Below the pieces are notes generated by a model. The model searched no databases. It saw only the letters and a program-made list of their open reading frames with translations, and was not told the DNA's origin. Below are positions 10,958 through 23,650 of a stretch of DNA of 64,000 nucleotides, piece after piece. Position 1 is the stretch's first letter, and every line of letters starts with the position of its first letter. Made by a program: the position numbers and the translations under genes. Source of the stretch: Homarus americanus (lineage: Eukaryota > Arthropoda > Malacostraca > Decapoda > Nephropidae); contig NW_024737068.1 of NCBI RefSeq assembly GCF_018991925.1, positions 1,816,017 to 1,880,016 of the forward strand, given 5' to 3'.

Positions 10958-13900
10958 AGTGGGGCATCTGTGGTGGCAGCAGGAGTGGTATAGTTTGTGG
11001 TGGGGGCAGGTGTGGTATAGTCTGTGGTGGTGGCAAGAACGGTATAGTCTGTGGTGGCAGCAGGAGTGGTATAGTTTGTGGTGGTGGCAGGTGTGGTATA
11101 GTCTGTGGTGGTGGCAGGTGTGGTATAGTCTGAGGTGGTGGCAGGAGTAGTATAGTCTGTAGTGGCAGCAGGCGTGGTATAGTTTGTGGTGGTGGCAGGT
11201 GTGGTAGAGTCTGTAGTGGTGGCAGGAGTAGTATAGTCTGTAGTGGCAGCAGGCGTGGTATAGTCTGTGGTGGTGGCAGGCGTGGTATAGTCTGTGGTGG
11301 CAGCAGGAGTGGTATAGTCTGTAGTGGCAGCAGGGTGGTATAGTCTGTGGTGGCAGCAGGCGTGGTATAGTTGTGGTGGTGGCAGGTGTGGTATAGTCTG
11401 TGGTGGCAGCAGGCGTGGTATAGTCTGTGGTGGCAGAGGCGTGGTATAGTCTGTGGTGGCAGCAGGTGTGGTATAGTCTGTGGTGGCAGCAGGCGTGGTA
11501 TAGTCTGTGTGGCAGGGAGTGGTATAGTCTGTGGTGGCAGCAAAGTGGTATAGTTGTGGTGGCAGCAGGAGTGGTATAGTCTGTGGGCAGCAGGGGTGGT
11601 ATAGTTCTGGTGGCAGCAGGAGGTATAGTCTGTGGGGCAGCAGGTATAGTCTGTGGTGGCAGCAGGAGTGGTATAGTCTGTGGTGGCAGGAGGAGGTATA
11701 GTCTGTGGTGCAGCAGTGGTAGTCTGTGGCGGGGCAGAGGTATAGTCTGTGGTGGCAGCAGGAGTGGTATAGTCTGTAGTGGTGGCAGCAGGAGTGGTAT
11801 AGTCTGTGGCGGCAGCAGAGTGGTATAGTCTGTGGTGGTGGCAGCAGGAGTGGTATAGTCTGTGGTGGCAGCAAGAGGCGTCTATGGTGGCAGCAAGAGT
11901 GGTATCGTCTGGTGTGGCAGCAGGAGTGGTATAGTCTGTGGTGGCAGCAGAGGGTATAGTCTGTGGCAGCAGGAGTGGTATTAGTCTGTGGTGCAAGAGT
12001 GGTATAGTCTGTGGTGGTAAGAGTGGTATAGTCTGTGCAGCAGGAGGTATAGTCTGTGGTGGCAGAGTGCAGGAGTCTGTGGTGGCAGGAGGTATAGTCT
12101 GTGGTGGCAGCAAGAGTGGTATAGTCTGTGGTGGGCAGGAGTGGTGTAGTCTGTGGTGGCAGGGGTGGGGTGGCAGTGCAGTGGTGGCAGGCAGCAGGAG
12201 AGGTATAGTCTGTGGTGGCAGCAGGAGTGGTATAGTCTGTGGTGGCAGCAGGAGTGGTATAGTCTGTGGGTGTAAGCAGGAGTGGTGGTAGTCTCGGCAG
12301 CAGGAGTGGTATAGTCTGTGGGCAGCAGGAGTGGTATAGTCTGTGTGGTGGCAGCAGGAGTGGTATGTCTGTGGTGGCGGCAAGTGGTATAGTCTGTGGG
12401 GCAGCAGGAGTGGTATAGTCTGTGTGGAAAGTGTGTCTGTATGCAGGAGTGGATAGTCTGTGGTATGCAGAAGTGGTAAGAGCTGGTGGCAGCAGGAGTG
12501 GATAGTCTGTGGTGGGCAGGAAGTCTGTGGTGGTGGCAGCAGGAGAGGTATAGTCTGTGGTGGCAGCAGGAGTGGTATAGTCTGTGGTGGCAGGAGTGGT
12601 ATAGTCTGTGGTGGTGGCAGCAGGAGTGGTATAGTCTGTGGCGGGGCAGCAGGAGTGGGTATAGTCTGTGTGGTAAGCAGAGTGGTATAGTCTGTGGTGG
12701 CAGCAAGAGTGGTATATAGGCAGCAATGTCTGTGGCAGCAGAGTGGGTCTGTGGTGGCAGCAGGAGGGTATAGTCTGTGGTGGTGCAGGAGTGGTATTAG
12801 TCTGTGGTAGCAGAGTGGGTATAGTCTGTGGCAGCAGGAGTGGTATAGTCTGTGGTGGCAGCAGGAGTGGTAAGTCTGTGGTGGCAGCAGAGTGGTATAG
12901 TCTGTGGTGGCAGCAGGAGTGGTATAGTCTGTGGTGGGCAGAGTGGGTAGAGTCTGTGGTGGCAGCAGGAGGGTATAGTCTGTGGTGGCAGCAGGGTGGT
13001 AGTCTGTGGGGCAGGAGTGGTATAGTCTGTGGCAGCAGGAGAGTATAGTCTGGTGGTGGCAGCAGGAGTGGGGTATTGTGGCAGCAGAGTGGTAGATCTG
13101 GGTGCAGGAGTGGTATAGTCTGTGGTGGCAGCAGGAGTGGTATAGTCTGTGGTGGCAGCAGGAGTGCAGGAGTGGGGTCAGGCAGGAGTGGTGATAGTCT
13201 GTGGTGGCAGCAGGAGTGATAGTCTGTGTGGCAGCAGAGTGGTATAGTCTGTGGGGTGGTGGTGTGGTGCAGCAGGTGTGTATAGTCTGTGGTGGCAGCA
13301 GCAGTGGGTGAGTCTGTTGGTGGTGCGAGCACAGGGTATAGTCTGTGGTGGTGGCAGCAGGAGTGATAGTCTGCAGCAGAGTGGTATAGTCTGGTGGTGG
13401 CAGCAGAGTGGTATAGTCTGTGGTGGTGCAGGAGGTATAGTCTGGTGGTTGCAGCAGATAGTCTGGGCAGCAGGAGTATAGTCTGTGGTGGCAGCAGAGG
13501 TATAATCTGGGCAGCAGAAGTGGTACTGTAAGAGTGGTAGTCTGTAGGGTGGCAGCAGCAATGGTATAGTCTGTGTGGTGGCAGCAGGAGTGGCAGTCTG
13601 TGGTGGCAGCAGAGTGGTATAGTCTGTGATGGTAGCAGGAGTGGTATAGTCTGGGTGGTGGGGCAGCAGCAGTGGTATAGTCTGTGGTGGTGGCAGCAGG
13701 AGTGGTATAGTCTGTGGTGGCAGAGGAGTGGAATAGTCTGTGGTGGTGGCAGCAGGAGTGGTATTCTGAAGTCGGTGGTGTGCAGCAGGAGGTATAGTGT
13801 GGTGACAGCAGGAGTAGTATAGTCTGTGGCAGCAGAAGTGGTATAGTCTGTGGTGGCAGCAGGAGTGGTATAGTCTTTGGTGACAGCAGGAGTGGTATAG

Positions 13901-14012
13901 TCTATGGTGGGCAGCAGGAGTGGTATAGTCTGTGGTGGTGGCAGCAGGAGTGGTATAGTTTGTGGCAGCAGGAGTGGTATAGTTTGTGGCGGCAGCAGGA
14001 GTGGTATAGTTG
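10958..14012. repeat. 27-bp minisatellite, about 3 kb
   Basis: About 110 tandem copies of a 27-base unit close to GGCAGCAGGAGTGGTATAG plus TCTGTGGT. Units at 10965-11340 are nearly all full length, with substitutions such as GGTGGCAGG(T/C)GTGG. Units from about 11340 to 13990 carry many one- to four-base deletions. On the minus strand the full-length units stay open and encode a nine-residue period close to TTDYTTPAA, ending in DAPLDS and a stop at about 10948. A Thr/Pro-rich mucin-like product is possible but has no independent support. Confidence 0.95.
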
Positions 14013-14014
14013 TG

Positions 14015-14400
14015 GCGGCCTTCACCGGGGCTCCTTTGAACTCCTCAACACACCCAATTACACCGGACGCTCCCTGCCCAGGTCTGTATAGACGCCCTCC
14101 GGTTTGTCCTCAATCCTTTTCCAAGGAGTGGCAGGCCAAGACAGAGGATTGGATCGCCGAGCCGCCGAACGGTGTCAACGTCGTCGCCCGCTACAACGAC
14201 CACGCCCGTCCTCTCCCCAGGTGGAGTGTCGGTACCCAAGTCCGGTCCAGGACCCGACCTCCCTACGTTGGGGACAAAGTGGTAGTCATGGGTCTCGGCA
14301 AGTCACGGGACTACCAGGTGCGGTTACCCAGTGGTCGTGTGGGAAAACCGCCGTTTTCTCCGCCCGTAACACCTTCCGCTCGTCACCAGTGCTGAGTCCC
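14015..14400 (+). mobile_element. Ty3/gypsy-type pol C-terminal relic
   Basis: Across two or three frames this reads as the tail of an LTR-retrotransposon polyprotein downstream of integrase. Visible blocks are SFSKEWQAKTED, YNDHARPLPRW, VGTQVR, GKSRDYQVRLPSGRV and a degraded arginine-rich FLRP-like end. The order 'VGTQVR, RDY.V.LPSGR' is typical of that C-terminal region. Several frameshifts break it and no LTR was found beside it. Confidence 0.65.
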
Positions 14401-14859
14401 ATTTCCCTCCGTGATCAAGACCTCGACGCTCATAACGGATCCACAGAAAGCAAAACAATAGGGGATATAGTCCGAGTTAGGTTGTGACTACGACAGTGGA
14501 CGTAGCTGGCTGACGGATATAGTTCTCTGCACACCACGAATCTGACCAGACATAAATCGCTCTGTGTTGCTCACGTCAGCAGTCTCATCAGCCCAAGAAA
14601 GGTGTGTGTGAAGGTACTAGACATAATAACCAATTAAAACCTTGATAGCCTTACATGATCCCGAGACGTATATTAAGGCGGTGTTGGTGGTTAGGTTAGG
14701 TTAGGTTAGTTTAGGTTAGGTTAGGTTAAGGTAGGTTATGTGTGGTGAATTGATAAATAAAAAATACTCATATTTCGACCATTTTGTTACATATTACATT
14801 AAAATAAATATGGAAGGCGACAATGAATACGACACTGATATGGACCTAAATAAAGTGAT
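14401..14859. other. Spacer with an interstitial TTAGG tract
   Basis: Contains a run of GGTTA/TTAGG units at about 14690-14745, the arthropod telomere motif, at an internal site. No gene is seen. Confidence 0.6.
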
Positions 14860-15215
14860 ATAGGCCTATGTTAATACTGTAAGCCTAAGTTAATAATGCA
14901 AGCCTAAGTTAATAATGTAGGCCTATGTTAATAATGTAGGCCTAAAATAATATTGTAGGCTCAAGTTAATACTGTAGGCCTAATTTAATACTGTAGGCCT
15001 AATTTAATACCGTAGGCCTAAGTTAATAATGTAGGCCTATGTTAATAATGAAGGCCAAACTTAATACTGTAGGCTCATTGTAGGCCTAATCTAATACTGT
15101 AGGCCAAAGTTAATACTGTAGGCCTAACTTAATATTGAAGGACTATACTGTAGGCCTAAGTTAATACTGTAGGCCCAACTTAATACTTTAGGCCCAACTT
15201 AATACTGTATGGGAC
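14860..15215. repeat. About 20-bp tandem repeat (TAGGCCTAAGTTAATAATG-type)
   Basis: About 18 diverged copies of a 17-20 base unit alternating 'tgtaggccta' with 'agttaatac'. Each copy contains the palindrome TAGGCCTA. Confidence 0.9.
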
Positions 15216-15364
15216 TGCGTGTTGTCCTCACTCTGAACTCCCCAACACTAGGAAAACTTTACGTGTCACTAACTGGAGCGACGGCTCTCTGTCTCTCTCT
15301 CCACTAGATTAAGTGAATTTTCAGTGAAGGAGACAATAAATCAACCTAACTTAACCCAACCGAG

Positions 15365-18300
15365 TCATCGTTCTCAAGGGGTTGTCATCGTTCTTAAGGG
15401 GTCAAGTCATCGTTCTGGGGTTGTCATCGTTCTCAAGATGTTGTCATCGTTCTCTGGCGTTGGGTTATCGTTCTTAAGGGGTTGTCATCGTTCTCAAGAT
15501 GTTGTCATCGTTCCCTGGGGTTAAGTCATCTTCTTGGGCGTCATCGTTCTCAAGATGTTAAGTCATCGTTCTCAAGATGTTAAGACATCGTTCGCAGGAT
15601 GTTGTCATCGTTCCTGGCGTTGTCCATCGTTCCTGGCGTTGTCATCGTTCCTGGGCGTTGCTCATCGTTCCAAGGTTGTCATCATTCTCTGGCGGGTCAT
15701 CGTTCTCAAAGGTTGTCATCGTCCTGGGGTTGTCATCGTCTTGGCGGCGTCATCGTTCTCAAGGGTTGTCATCGTCTGGCGTGTTTCATCATTCCGGGCG
15801 TTGTCATCGTTCTCAGGGTTGTCATCGTTCTCGCGTTGTCATCGTTCCGCGGTTTCGTCATCGTTCCCGGGCGTTGCATCATTCCGCTGTTGTCATCGTC
15901 TCAAAGGGTTGTCATCGTCTCGCGTTGTCATCGTTCCTGGCGTTGTCATCGCTCAAGGGTAATTCATCGTTCCCAAAGGGTTGTCGTTCTCGCGTTGTCA
16001 TCATCGTTCTCGGGCGTTGTCATCGTTCCGGGGTTGTCATCGTTCCCAAGGGTTGTCATCGTTCTCAGCAATAATCCATCGTTCTCAAGGGTTGTCATCG
16101 TTCTCAGGGGTTGTCATCGTCTCAAGGGTTGTCGTTCGCGTTAATCATCGTTCCAAAGGGTTGTCATCGTACCCTGGGGTTGTCATCGTTCCTGCGGGTT
16201 GATTCATCGTTCTCAGGGTTGTCATCGTTCTCTGGGTTGTCATCGTTCTCTGGGCGTTGTCATCGTTCCTCAAGGGGTGTCATCGTCTGCGTTGTCATCG
16301 TTCTGCAGGTTAGGCCATCGTTCTCAAAGGTTGCTTCATCGTTCTCAGGGTTAAGGAGCATTCTCAAAGGGCTGTCATCGTTCTCAAAGAGTTATCATCG
16401 TTTAAGGGTGTCATCGTTCTGGGTTGGTCATCGTTCTCGAATAAGTGTTAAGCATTCTCAAAGGGTTGTCATCGTTCTCAAAGAGTCAAATGTTTTCAAG
16501 GGGTTGTCATCGTTCTTAAGGGGTTGTCGTTCTCGAAGGGTTAAGGAGCATTCTCAAAGGGCTGTCATCGTTCTCAAAGAGTTGTCATCGTTTTCGGGGT
16601 TGTCATCGTTCTGGAAGTTGTCATCGTTCTCGAAGGGTTAAGTGAGCATTCTCAAGGGCTGTCATCGTTCTCAAAGAGTTGTCATCGTTTTCGCGTTAAG
16701 TCATCGTTCTTAAGGGTTGTCATCGTTCTCGAAGGTTAAGTGAGCCTCAAAGGGCTAAGTCATCGTTCTCAATAAGTTATCATCGTTCTTAAGGGGTTGT
16801 CATCGTTCTCAAAGGGCTAAGTCATCATTCCTCAAAGAGTTAAGTCATCGTTCTAAGGGTAAGTCATCGTTCTAAGGGGTTGTCATCGTTCTCAAAGGCT
16901 GTCATCATTCTCAAAGAGTTGTCATCGTCTGGGGTTGTCATCGTTCTGGCGTTGTCATCGTTCTCAGGGCTGTCATCATTCTCAAAGAGTTGTCATCGTT
17001 CTCTCAAGGTTGTCATCGTTCTTAAGTTGTCATCGTTCTCAAAGGGCTGTCATCATTCTCAAAGAGTTGTCATCGTTTCGGGGTTGTCATCGTTCTATAA
17101 GGGTCATCTCTCGAAGGGTTGGAGAGCATTCTCAAAGGGCTAAGTCATCGTTCTCAGAGTTGTCATCGTTTTCTAAGGGTTGTCATCGTTCTTAAGGAGT
17201 TGTCATCGTTCTCGAAGGCCAAGTGGAGCATTCTCGGGCTGTCATCGTCTCAAGGGGTTAAGTCATCGTTCTGGGGTTGTCATCGTTCTCAAAGGGCTAG
17301 TCATCATTCTCAAAGAGTTGTCATCGTTCTCAAGGGGTTAATTCATCGTTCTTAAGGGGTTGTCATCGTTCTCAAAGGGCTAGTCATCATTCTCAAAGAG
17401 TTGTCATCGTTCTCGGGTTAAATCATCGTTCTGGGGTTGTCATCGTTCTCAAAGGGCTGCTCATCATTCTCAAAGAGTTGTCATCGTTCTCAAGGGTTGT
17501 CATCGTTCTAAGGGTTGTCATCGTTCTCAAAGGGCTGTCATCATTCTCAAAGAGTTGTCATCGTTTTCAAGGGTTGTCATCGTTCTGGGGTTGTCATCGT
17601 TCTCGAAGGGTTAGTGAGCATCAAAGGGCTAAGTCATCGTTCTCAAAGAGTTGTCATCGTTCTGGGGTTGTCATCGTTCTAAGGGGTGTCATCGTTCTCA
17701 AAGGCTGTCATCATTCTCAAGATGCTAAGTCATCTTCTTTGATGTTGTCATCGTTCGGGCGTTGTCATCGTTCTCAAGGCTGTCATCGTTCTCAAGGTTG
17801 TCATCGTTCTTATATGGTCATCGTTCTCAAAGGGCTAAGTCATCGTTCTCAAGATGCTGTCATCTCTTTGATGTTGTCATCGTTCCCGAGCGTTGTCATC
17901 GTTCCAGGGGTTGTCATCGTTCTCAAGGGGTTGTCATCGTTCCGGGTTGTCATCGTTCTCAAAGGGTTGTCATCGTTCCAGGGTTGTCATCGTTCCAAGG
18001 GTTGTCATCGTTCCTCAAGGGGTTGTCATCGTTCTTGGGGTTGTCATCGTTCTCAGGGCTGTCATCATTCCAAGATGCTAAGTCATCGTTTTCAAGATGC
18101 TGTCATCTTTCTTTGATGTTGTCATCGTCTGGGTTACCATGTTCTGGGGTTGTCATCGTTCCTAGGGTTGTCATCGTCTCGGGTTGTCATCGTTCCCGCG
18201 TTGTCATCGTTCCTGGGGTTGTCATCGTTCTCAGGGTTGTCATCGTCTTGCGTTGTCATCGTTCCTGGCAAGGTGTCTGCGTTTCAATGTCCGGTTGTCA

Positions 18301-18492
18301 TCGTTCTCAAGGGGTTAAGTCATCGTTCTCAAAGGGTTAAGTCATCGTTCTCAAAGGGTTAAGTCATCGTTCTGGAGGGGTTAAGTCATCGTTCTCAAGG
18401 GGTTAAGTCATCGTTCTCAAAGGGTTAAGTCATCGTTCTGGAGGGGTTAAGTCATCGTTCTGGAGGGGTTAAGTCATCGTTCTGGAGGGGTT
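15365..18492. repeat. 20-bp minisatellite (GTTGTCATCGTTCTCAAGGG), about 3.1 kb
   Basis: About 150 head-to-tail copies of a 20-base unit close to GTTGTCATCGTTCTCAAGGG, with AAGTCATCG and GCTGTCATCATTC variants that alternate in places as higher-order dimers. Many units have small deletions. Frames on the plus strand are open only because the unit lacks stops in some frames; no gene is implied. Confidence 0.96.
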
Positions 18493-19440
18493 AAGGGACT
18501 ACTACTATTACAACCACCACCATATTAACGTCAGGAGAATCGTGTTTTTTAGACGGTGAACGTGTCATGTCCCACAAAAGCCAAAGTCCCCAGTTAAAAA
18601 TTACGCCCCTCGTCCAACCTGCGGGGTAAGTTTGTTTAGGCCGACGTGACCTGCACCGCTCAAGGAGGAGCTTGCTCGGAGTACACTTGGTGAAAGCCGA
18701 ACTAAACCCGGGTCACAGGCGAGAGGACTTAACCAACCGACCATGGAGCTGGTCTTGTCTTTAGGCTGTACAGTACTCCAGTTTCTTCCTGTAATAAAAA
18801 CTAACCTAACTTGACTTAAACCCCTAGTTGAATTACATTAACTAAACCTCCAGATAAATATAACACGTGTCTAATCTTCAAGAAATCCCAAGTTTGGCGT
18901 TAAAAAATAAATAACAATATAGAAAGCCAGTGGCCGGCAGTTGAAGTTCCCAGAATTACTTGGGGGCGTGGAACACCTTGACGGAGAGGTCAAGGGAGTG
19001 AAATAGTTTTGAGGACGCTACTCCCGGGAAGAGTAAGTGGAATCATAACACTTGAGGTGTGACTGGGTGAGTGACTCTTAGCCTTCTGTTCCTCCCCACC
19101 TCATCCCCACCTCGATAATCCCCCTCCCCTCACCTCGATAGCCCCCCTCCCCTACCTCGATAATCCCCCATCCCTACCTCTATAATCCTTCTCCCCTACC
19201 TCCATAATCCCCCTCCCCTACCTCCAGGTGGGGGATGGGGGTGTTCAGATTGGAGAGGGGTGTTCAGGAGGGGGGAAGGGGGACTAGAAATACCCTCCAG
19301 ATATAACTTTACAAGCCCCCAGTTAACAAGAGTTGCAGCAGCCATACGAGTGATAAATGTACATAGACAGAACAGGTATGCAAACAATGTACAAATATGA
19401 AACTTTACACACAAACTAAACTGCCAAGGCCACCACACCT
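18493..19440. other. Noncoding spacer
   Basis: No gene recognised. A pyrimidine-rich short tandem tract (cctaccTcgataatccccct type) occupies about 19090-19230. Confidence 0.4.
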
Positions 19441-22140
19441 AATTCCATACCGATAGGCAAAGTAGGAAAGGAGGCGGAGTAACAATCTATGTCAGGGATA
19501 ATCTGAAGTGTGAAATAAATATGGAAATAAAAACTGAGCGGAATACAGAAACAATTTGGATAGAATTAATCGATGCTAGGGAAGAAATAATCACAGGAGT
19601 AATATATAGACCTCCTAATCTTGATAGAGTTAATGAGCGACTTATTTTGGATGAAATGTGCAGGGCTTCCATACACAGCAAAGTCTATTTAGTAGGCGAC
19701 TTTAACTTTAGCCAAATAGATTGGATTGACCTTACGGGTAACTCAGAATCAGAGGATTTTCTTGAAACAATCCAGGACTGTTTCCTTAGCCAACATATAA
19801 CCGAACCCACCCGGGGTAATAATATACTCGATTTAGTTCTGTCAAACAGAGAAAACCCCATTAGTAATGTCGAGGTAGGGAACGAACCTGCTAACAGCAA
19901 TCATAAAGAAATATGATTTCAATTAGAATTTCAGGGCAGCCTCAAGGAAAATTCCACTAAACTCCCAGATTTCAGAAGGGCCAACTTCCATAGTTTGAAG
20001 AGGCGGCTGAGAGAAGGGGTATCATGCTTAGGGGTGAATTACATGACCTCAAAAATGTACCTGGAGACCTGACGGTTGAGGATGACCTGATCACGAGATC
20101 TGAGGTTGACGAGTTCCACAACACTTTAAATAATGAGTTACTTAATACATAAAGGCAGAACATACCATACAGAAAACTCAGATCAAACAAAAATGACCCT
20201 AAATGGATAAATAATTATTTAAAGAATATTATTGGACAAAGGAAGGCAATAGGTAGGAGAATAAATCGTGGTGAAGTTATTGGCCAGTGGGTTTAAGACC
20301 GAGATAAGAAAAGCAAAGAGGAATAATGAACTGAAGGTAGCAAGGGAGGCGAAGTCAAATCCCAAGGGATTCTATAAAATGTATAAAACTAAAACACGAG
20401 AAAAGATTGGACCAATACAGTCAGATACCGGCGAGCTAACTGGTAACGACGGATAAATAAGCAATAATCTGATTAAATATTTTTCAACAGTTTTCATCAC
20501 CGAAAATTTAAACATGATACCCGAGGCACCGACTCTATACAGAGATAGTGAAGAAAATAAATTAAGCGAGATAGCAGTGACTAGTAACGATGTTAGTAAG
20601 CAAATAGACAAACTAAAGCCTAATGAGTCACCAGGTCCCGATGAGATATTTGCCAGAGTATTAAAGGAATGTAAGGAAGAGCTTAGTACGCCCTTAGCAA
20701 AGTTGTTTAACATGTCCTTAAAAACAGGTGTAGTACCAGAATCCTGGAGGATAGCAAACGAATACCGATTTTCAAGAAGGGAGTTAGATCACTATCCTCT
20801 AACTATCGTCCAATCAGTCTAACATCAATTGTAGGCAAATTACTGGAAGCAATCATTTCAAACTCTATTCGAAATCACCTGGAGAAGCACAAGTTGATCA
20901 ATGATTCCCAACATGGCTTCACAAGGGGGCGTTCATGTCTAACTAATCTATTAACATTCTTTTCATCTGTTTTCGAATCAGTGGACGAGGGGCACAATTA
21001 TGATATGGTATATCTCGACTTTAATAAAGCCTTTGACAGTGTCCCCCTTCGAAAGACTAATAAGAAAAGTGGAGGCTCATGGCATTAAAGGAGATATTCT
21101 AAAATGGATTAGGGCGTGGTTGCAGGACAGGAAACAGCGAGTGAGCATTAACGGCACTAAATCCGATTGGAGCTACGTCACTAGTGGAGTTCCCCAATGC
21201 TCAGTACTTGGACCATTATTATTTATTATATACATAAACGACATAGATATCAGCGTAGACAGCAACATAAGTAAATTTGCTGATGACACTAAAATAGGGC
21301 GTGTAATTAATCTGACGAGGACTCTGCAAAACAACAGGAAGATCTAAAAAAAATTTGGACTGGTCTGAAAAATGGCAGATGAAATTCAATGTGGACAAAT
21401 CTAAAGTACTCAGTATAGGAGATGTAAACAGGGAAACCAGTTACCAGATGAACAAGGATGTTATTGAGAAATCCGACTGCGATAAAGATTTAGGAGTAAT
21501 GATAAGTAGGAATCTTAAACCAAGTAAACAATGTGTATTTGCTCGAAACAAAGCTAATAAAGTAATTGGGTCCATACAAAGTAGTGTTAGTTACAAGACT
21601 AGCGAGGTCATCCTAAAACTATATCTTGCTCTTGTGAGACCTCACTTGGATTACTCAATTCAGTTCTGGTCACAGTATTACAGAATGGATATAGAATCCT
21701 TGGAAAGAATTCAGAGGAGAATGACAAGACTAATCCCGGGCATTAGGAACCTTGAGTACAGAGACAGGTTAAAGCATCTTAATTTGCACTCCCTCGAGAG
21801 ACGTAGAGTGAGGGGCGATATGATAGAGGTGTGTAAATGGAAGTCAGGGCTAAACAAAGGGGACATTACAGAGGTACTCAAACTATCCAACCAGGAGCGA
21901 ACTCGTAACAATGGTTTTAGATTAGACAAATTTAGATTTAGGCGCGAAATAGGTCAATATTGGTTTGGAAATAGCGTAGTGGACGAGTGGAACAAGTTGC
22001 CAAATATCATCACTAACTCGAAGACGCTGGATAGCTTCAAACATAGGTTGGGTGGATATATGAGCGATAGGGGTTGGGTGTAAATGGGACTGCCCAGTAT
22101 GGGCCATTAGGCCCGCTGCAGTTTCCTACATTCTTATGTT
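19441..22140 (+). mobile_element. CR1/jockey-like LINE, near full ORF2, frame-broken
   Basis: The order is AP endonuclease, then reverse transcriptase, then the C-terminal region. Endonuclease blocks are VGDFNFSQIDW (about 19690) and NNILDLVLSN (about 19820). Reverse transcriptase blocks are SPGPDEI, a frameshifted palm motif region, YLDFNKAFD (about 21005) and FADDTKIGR (about 21275), so both catalytic aspartate motifs are present. The C-terminal frame (21355-22083) includes LVRPHLDYSIQFW and RRMTRLIPGIRN and stops properly. At least four frameshifts or stops separate the parts, so it is inactive. The 3' end reads 'cagtttcctacattcttatg', matching the end of the second copy at 50545-51716. 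Confidence 0.9.
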
Positions 22141-22532
22141 CTTAGAAGACCAGATCTCACCTGTAAAACAAAAAAATAATTGTTTCTTCAAAATATAATT
22201 CACTTAAACTACAGATCCTCCAACCTTGGGGCAAAGTACCTTAGCAGGAGAAGAATGAAGGAAGAGGACTAGAGGAGGAGGGGGGGGGGAGATTTACGAC
22301 ACTTCAACCATAAACAAACACATCTGATGGCTCCATATTTAACCTTTCTTCACGGTAGAGGAGAGACGGCTAGATCAGAGTCAGGTGTGGTAGAAAAACA
22401 ACTTGATAACTCGTTGACACCTTATCAGACTTTGTTTCCCCGTCAGGTTAGATTTAATAGGAAAACAAACCCTAAAATAAGCCTGACCTAGAGATGATAA
22501 TGGCTCACGCTCTTGAAATAAACAGGAAACTC

Positions 22533-22573
<41 letters not shown>

Positions 22574-23463
22574 AAGGATATTACGGTGTAAGAAGGGTGG
22601 GGGGAGGGGGGAGCAAAATTTGACCCTTCAGTACGTCAGGTCACCTGGGATAGAATAGATTAACCTAATCGTGTTTTGAGGAGGTGGGAGGCCAGGTGTC
22701 ATCTATCATAGGCGGACAGGTATACAGTATTCAGCTCAACCGTAACAACAAGGTGTATCGTGGCCAGTTGTGGGAAGGTTAGTGTTGGGTACGTTGTCAC
22801 CTGAAGATTAGACACCCTTATTATTTCCCTTGAAGAGTAACTAACCTAACCTAACCTAACCTAACCTAATCCCCCCTGGTAGGATTAAAGTGGTTAATCT
22901 TCAGGTGAAATAAGAAGAGGTGACTAAAGTTCAGGTGAATTTTCCAGGATTCAGCAAATTACACACATACACACACACACACATGTCTTTAAACACTTTT
23001 ATTTTATGGAGAAAGAGGGAGAATAAAAAGGCTAATAATTCTGAAATTAAAGAAGGGATGAAAAAGATATATGAAGAGACAAAGCTGAACTGACTGAAGG
23101 GCGAGGGGGGACTGACTCGAGGATGAGGAGTGGATGTGGTGTGAGGAGGGGGGCATGGGGTGAGGAGGGGGGGCATGGGGTGAGGAGGGTGCATGGGGTG
23201 AGGAGGGGGGCTGAGGAGAGGACATGGGTTCGAACAGTGTTGTTGTTAGGGGGAGGTGTTGCCATTTTTCATGACCCTGACTTATCGTGTCCTTTAACTG
23301 ATCTCTGGCATATATATATAAACAATGTATTAATTGTGTTCCAAGTGTGTTATATGAGACGTGTTTACCTTCATTCACCTGTAATATGGGTGTTGGTGTA
23401 CAGGTGCCTCAGGTACACCTGTTGAAACGTAAAGAAAAAGTGATTCATATGTATTAACACCAA
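22141..23463. other. Noncoding, simple repeats and a CCTAA element
   Basis: Contains a (CT)n run (22535-22570), G-rich tracts, and at 22797-22938 a palindromic CCTAA-core element (ends CACCTGAAGATTAGAC and TTCAGGTGAA-type, core of five CCTAA units). No supported gene. Confidence 0.5.
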
Positions 23464-23650
23464 TGACCCGACAACAATACTAATAACAACAATAATAACA
23501 ACAACAATAATAACAACAACAATAATAATAACAATAATAACAACAACAATAATAACAACAACAATAATAATAACAATAATAACAACAATAATAATGATAA
23601 CAGCAATAATAATGAAAACAGTAATAATAACAACACCAACAACACAATAA
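23464..23650. repeat. (AAC/AAT)n microsatellite
   Basis: Mixed trinucleotide array of AAT and AAC about 185 bases long, interrupted near its right end. Confidence 0.95.

Noticed and set aside
10809..14025. Very long minus-strand open frames (524 and 1025 residues) as ordinary genes
   Set aside because: They lie almost wholly in the 27-bp array; three minus-strand frames are open at once because the unit lacks stops, so length alone is not evidence.
15324..18362. Plus-strand frames rich in SSFSG/VIVLKG repeats
   Set aside because: Products of the 20-bp minisatellite with overlapping frames; no start context, domain or splice evidence.
19196..19438. Minus-strand frame with hydrophobic stretches as a small membrane protein
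   Set aside because: Spans a pyrimidine-rich tract and the 5' edge of the LINE; no start or homology.
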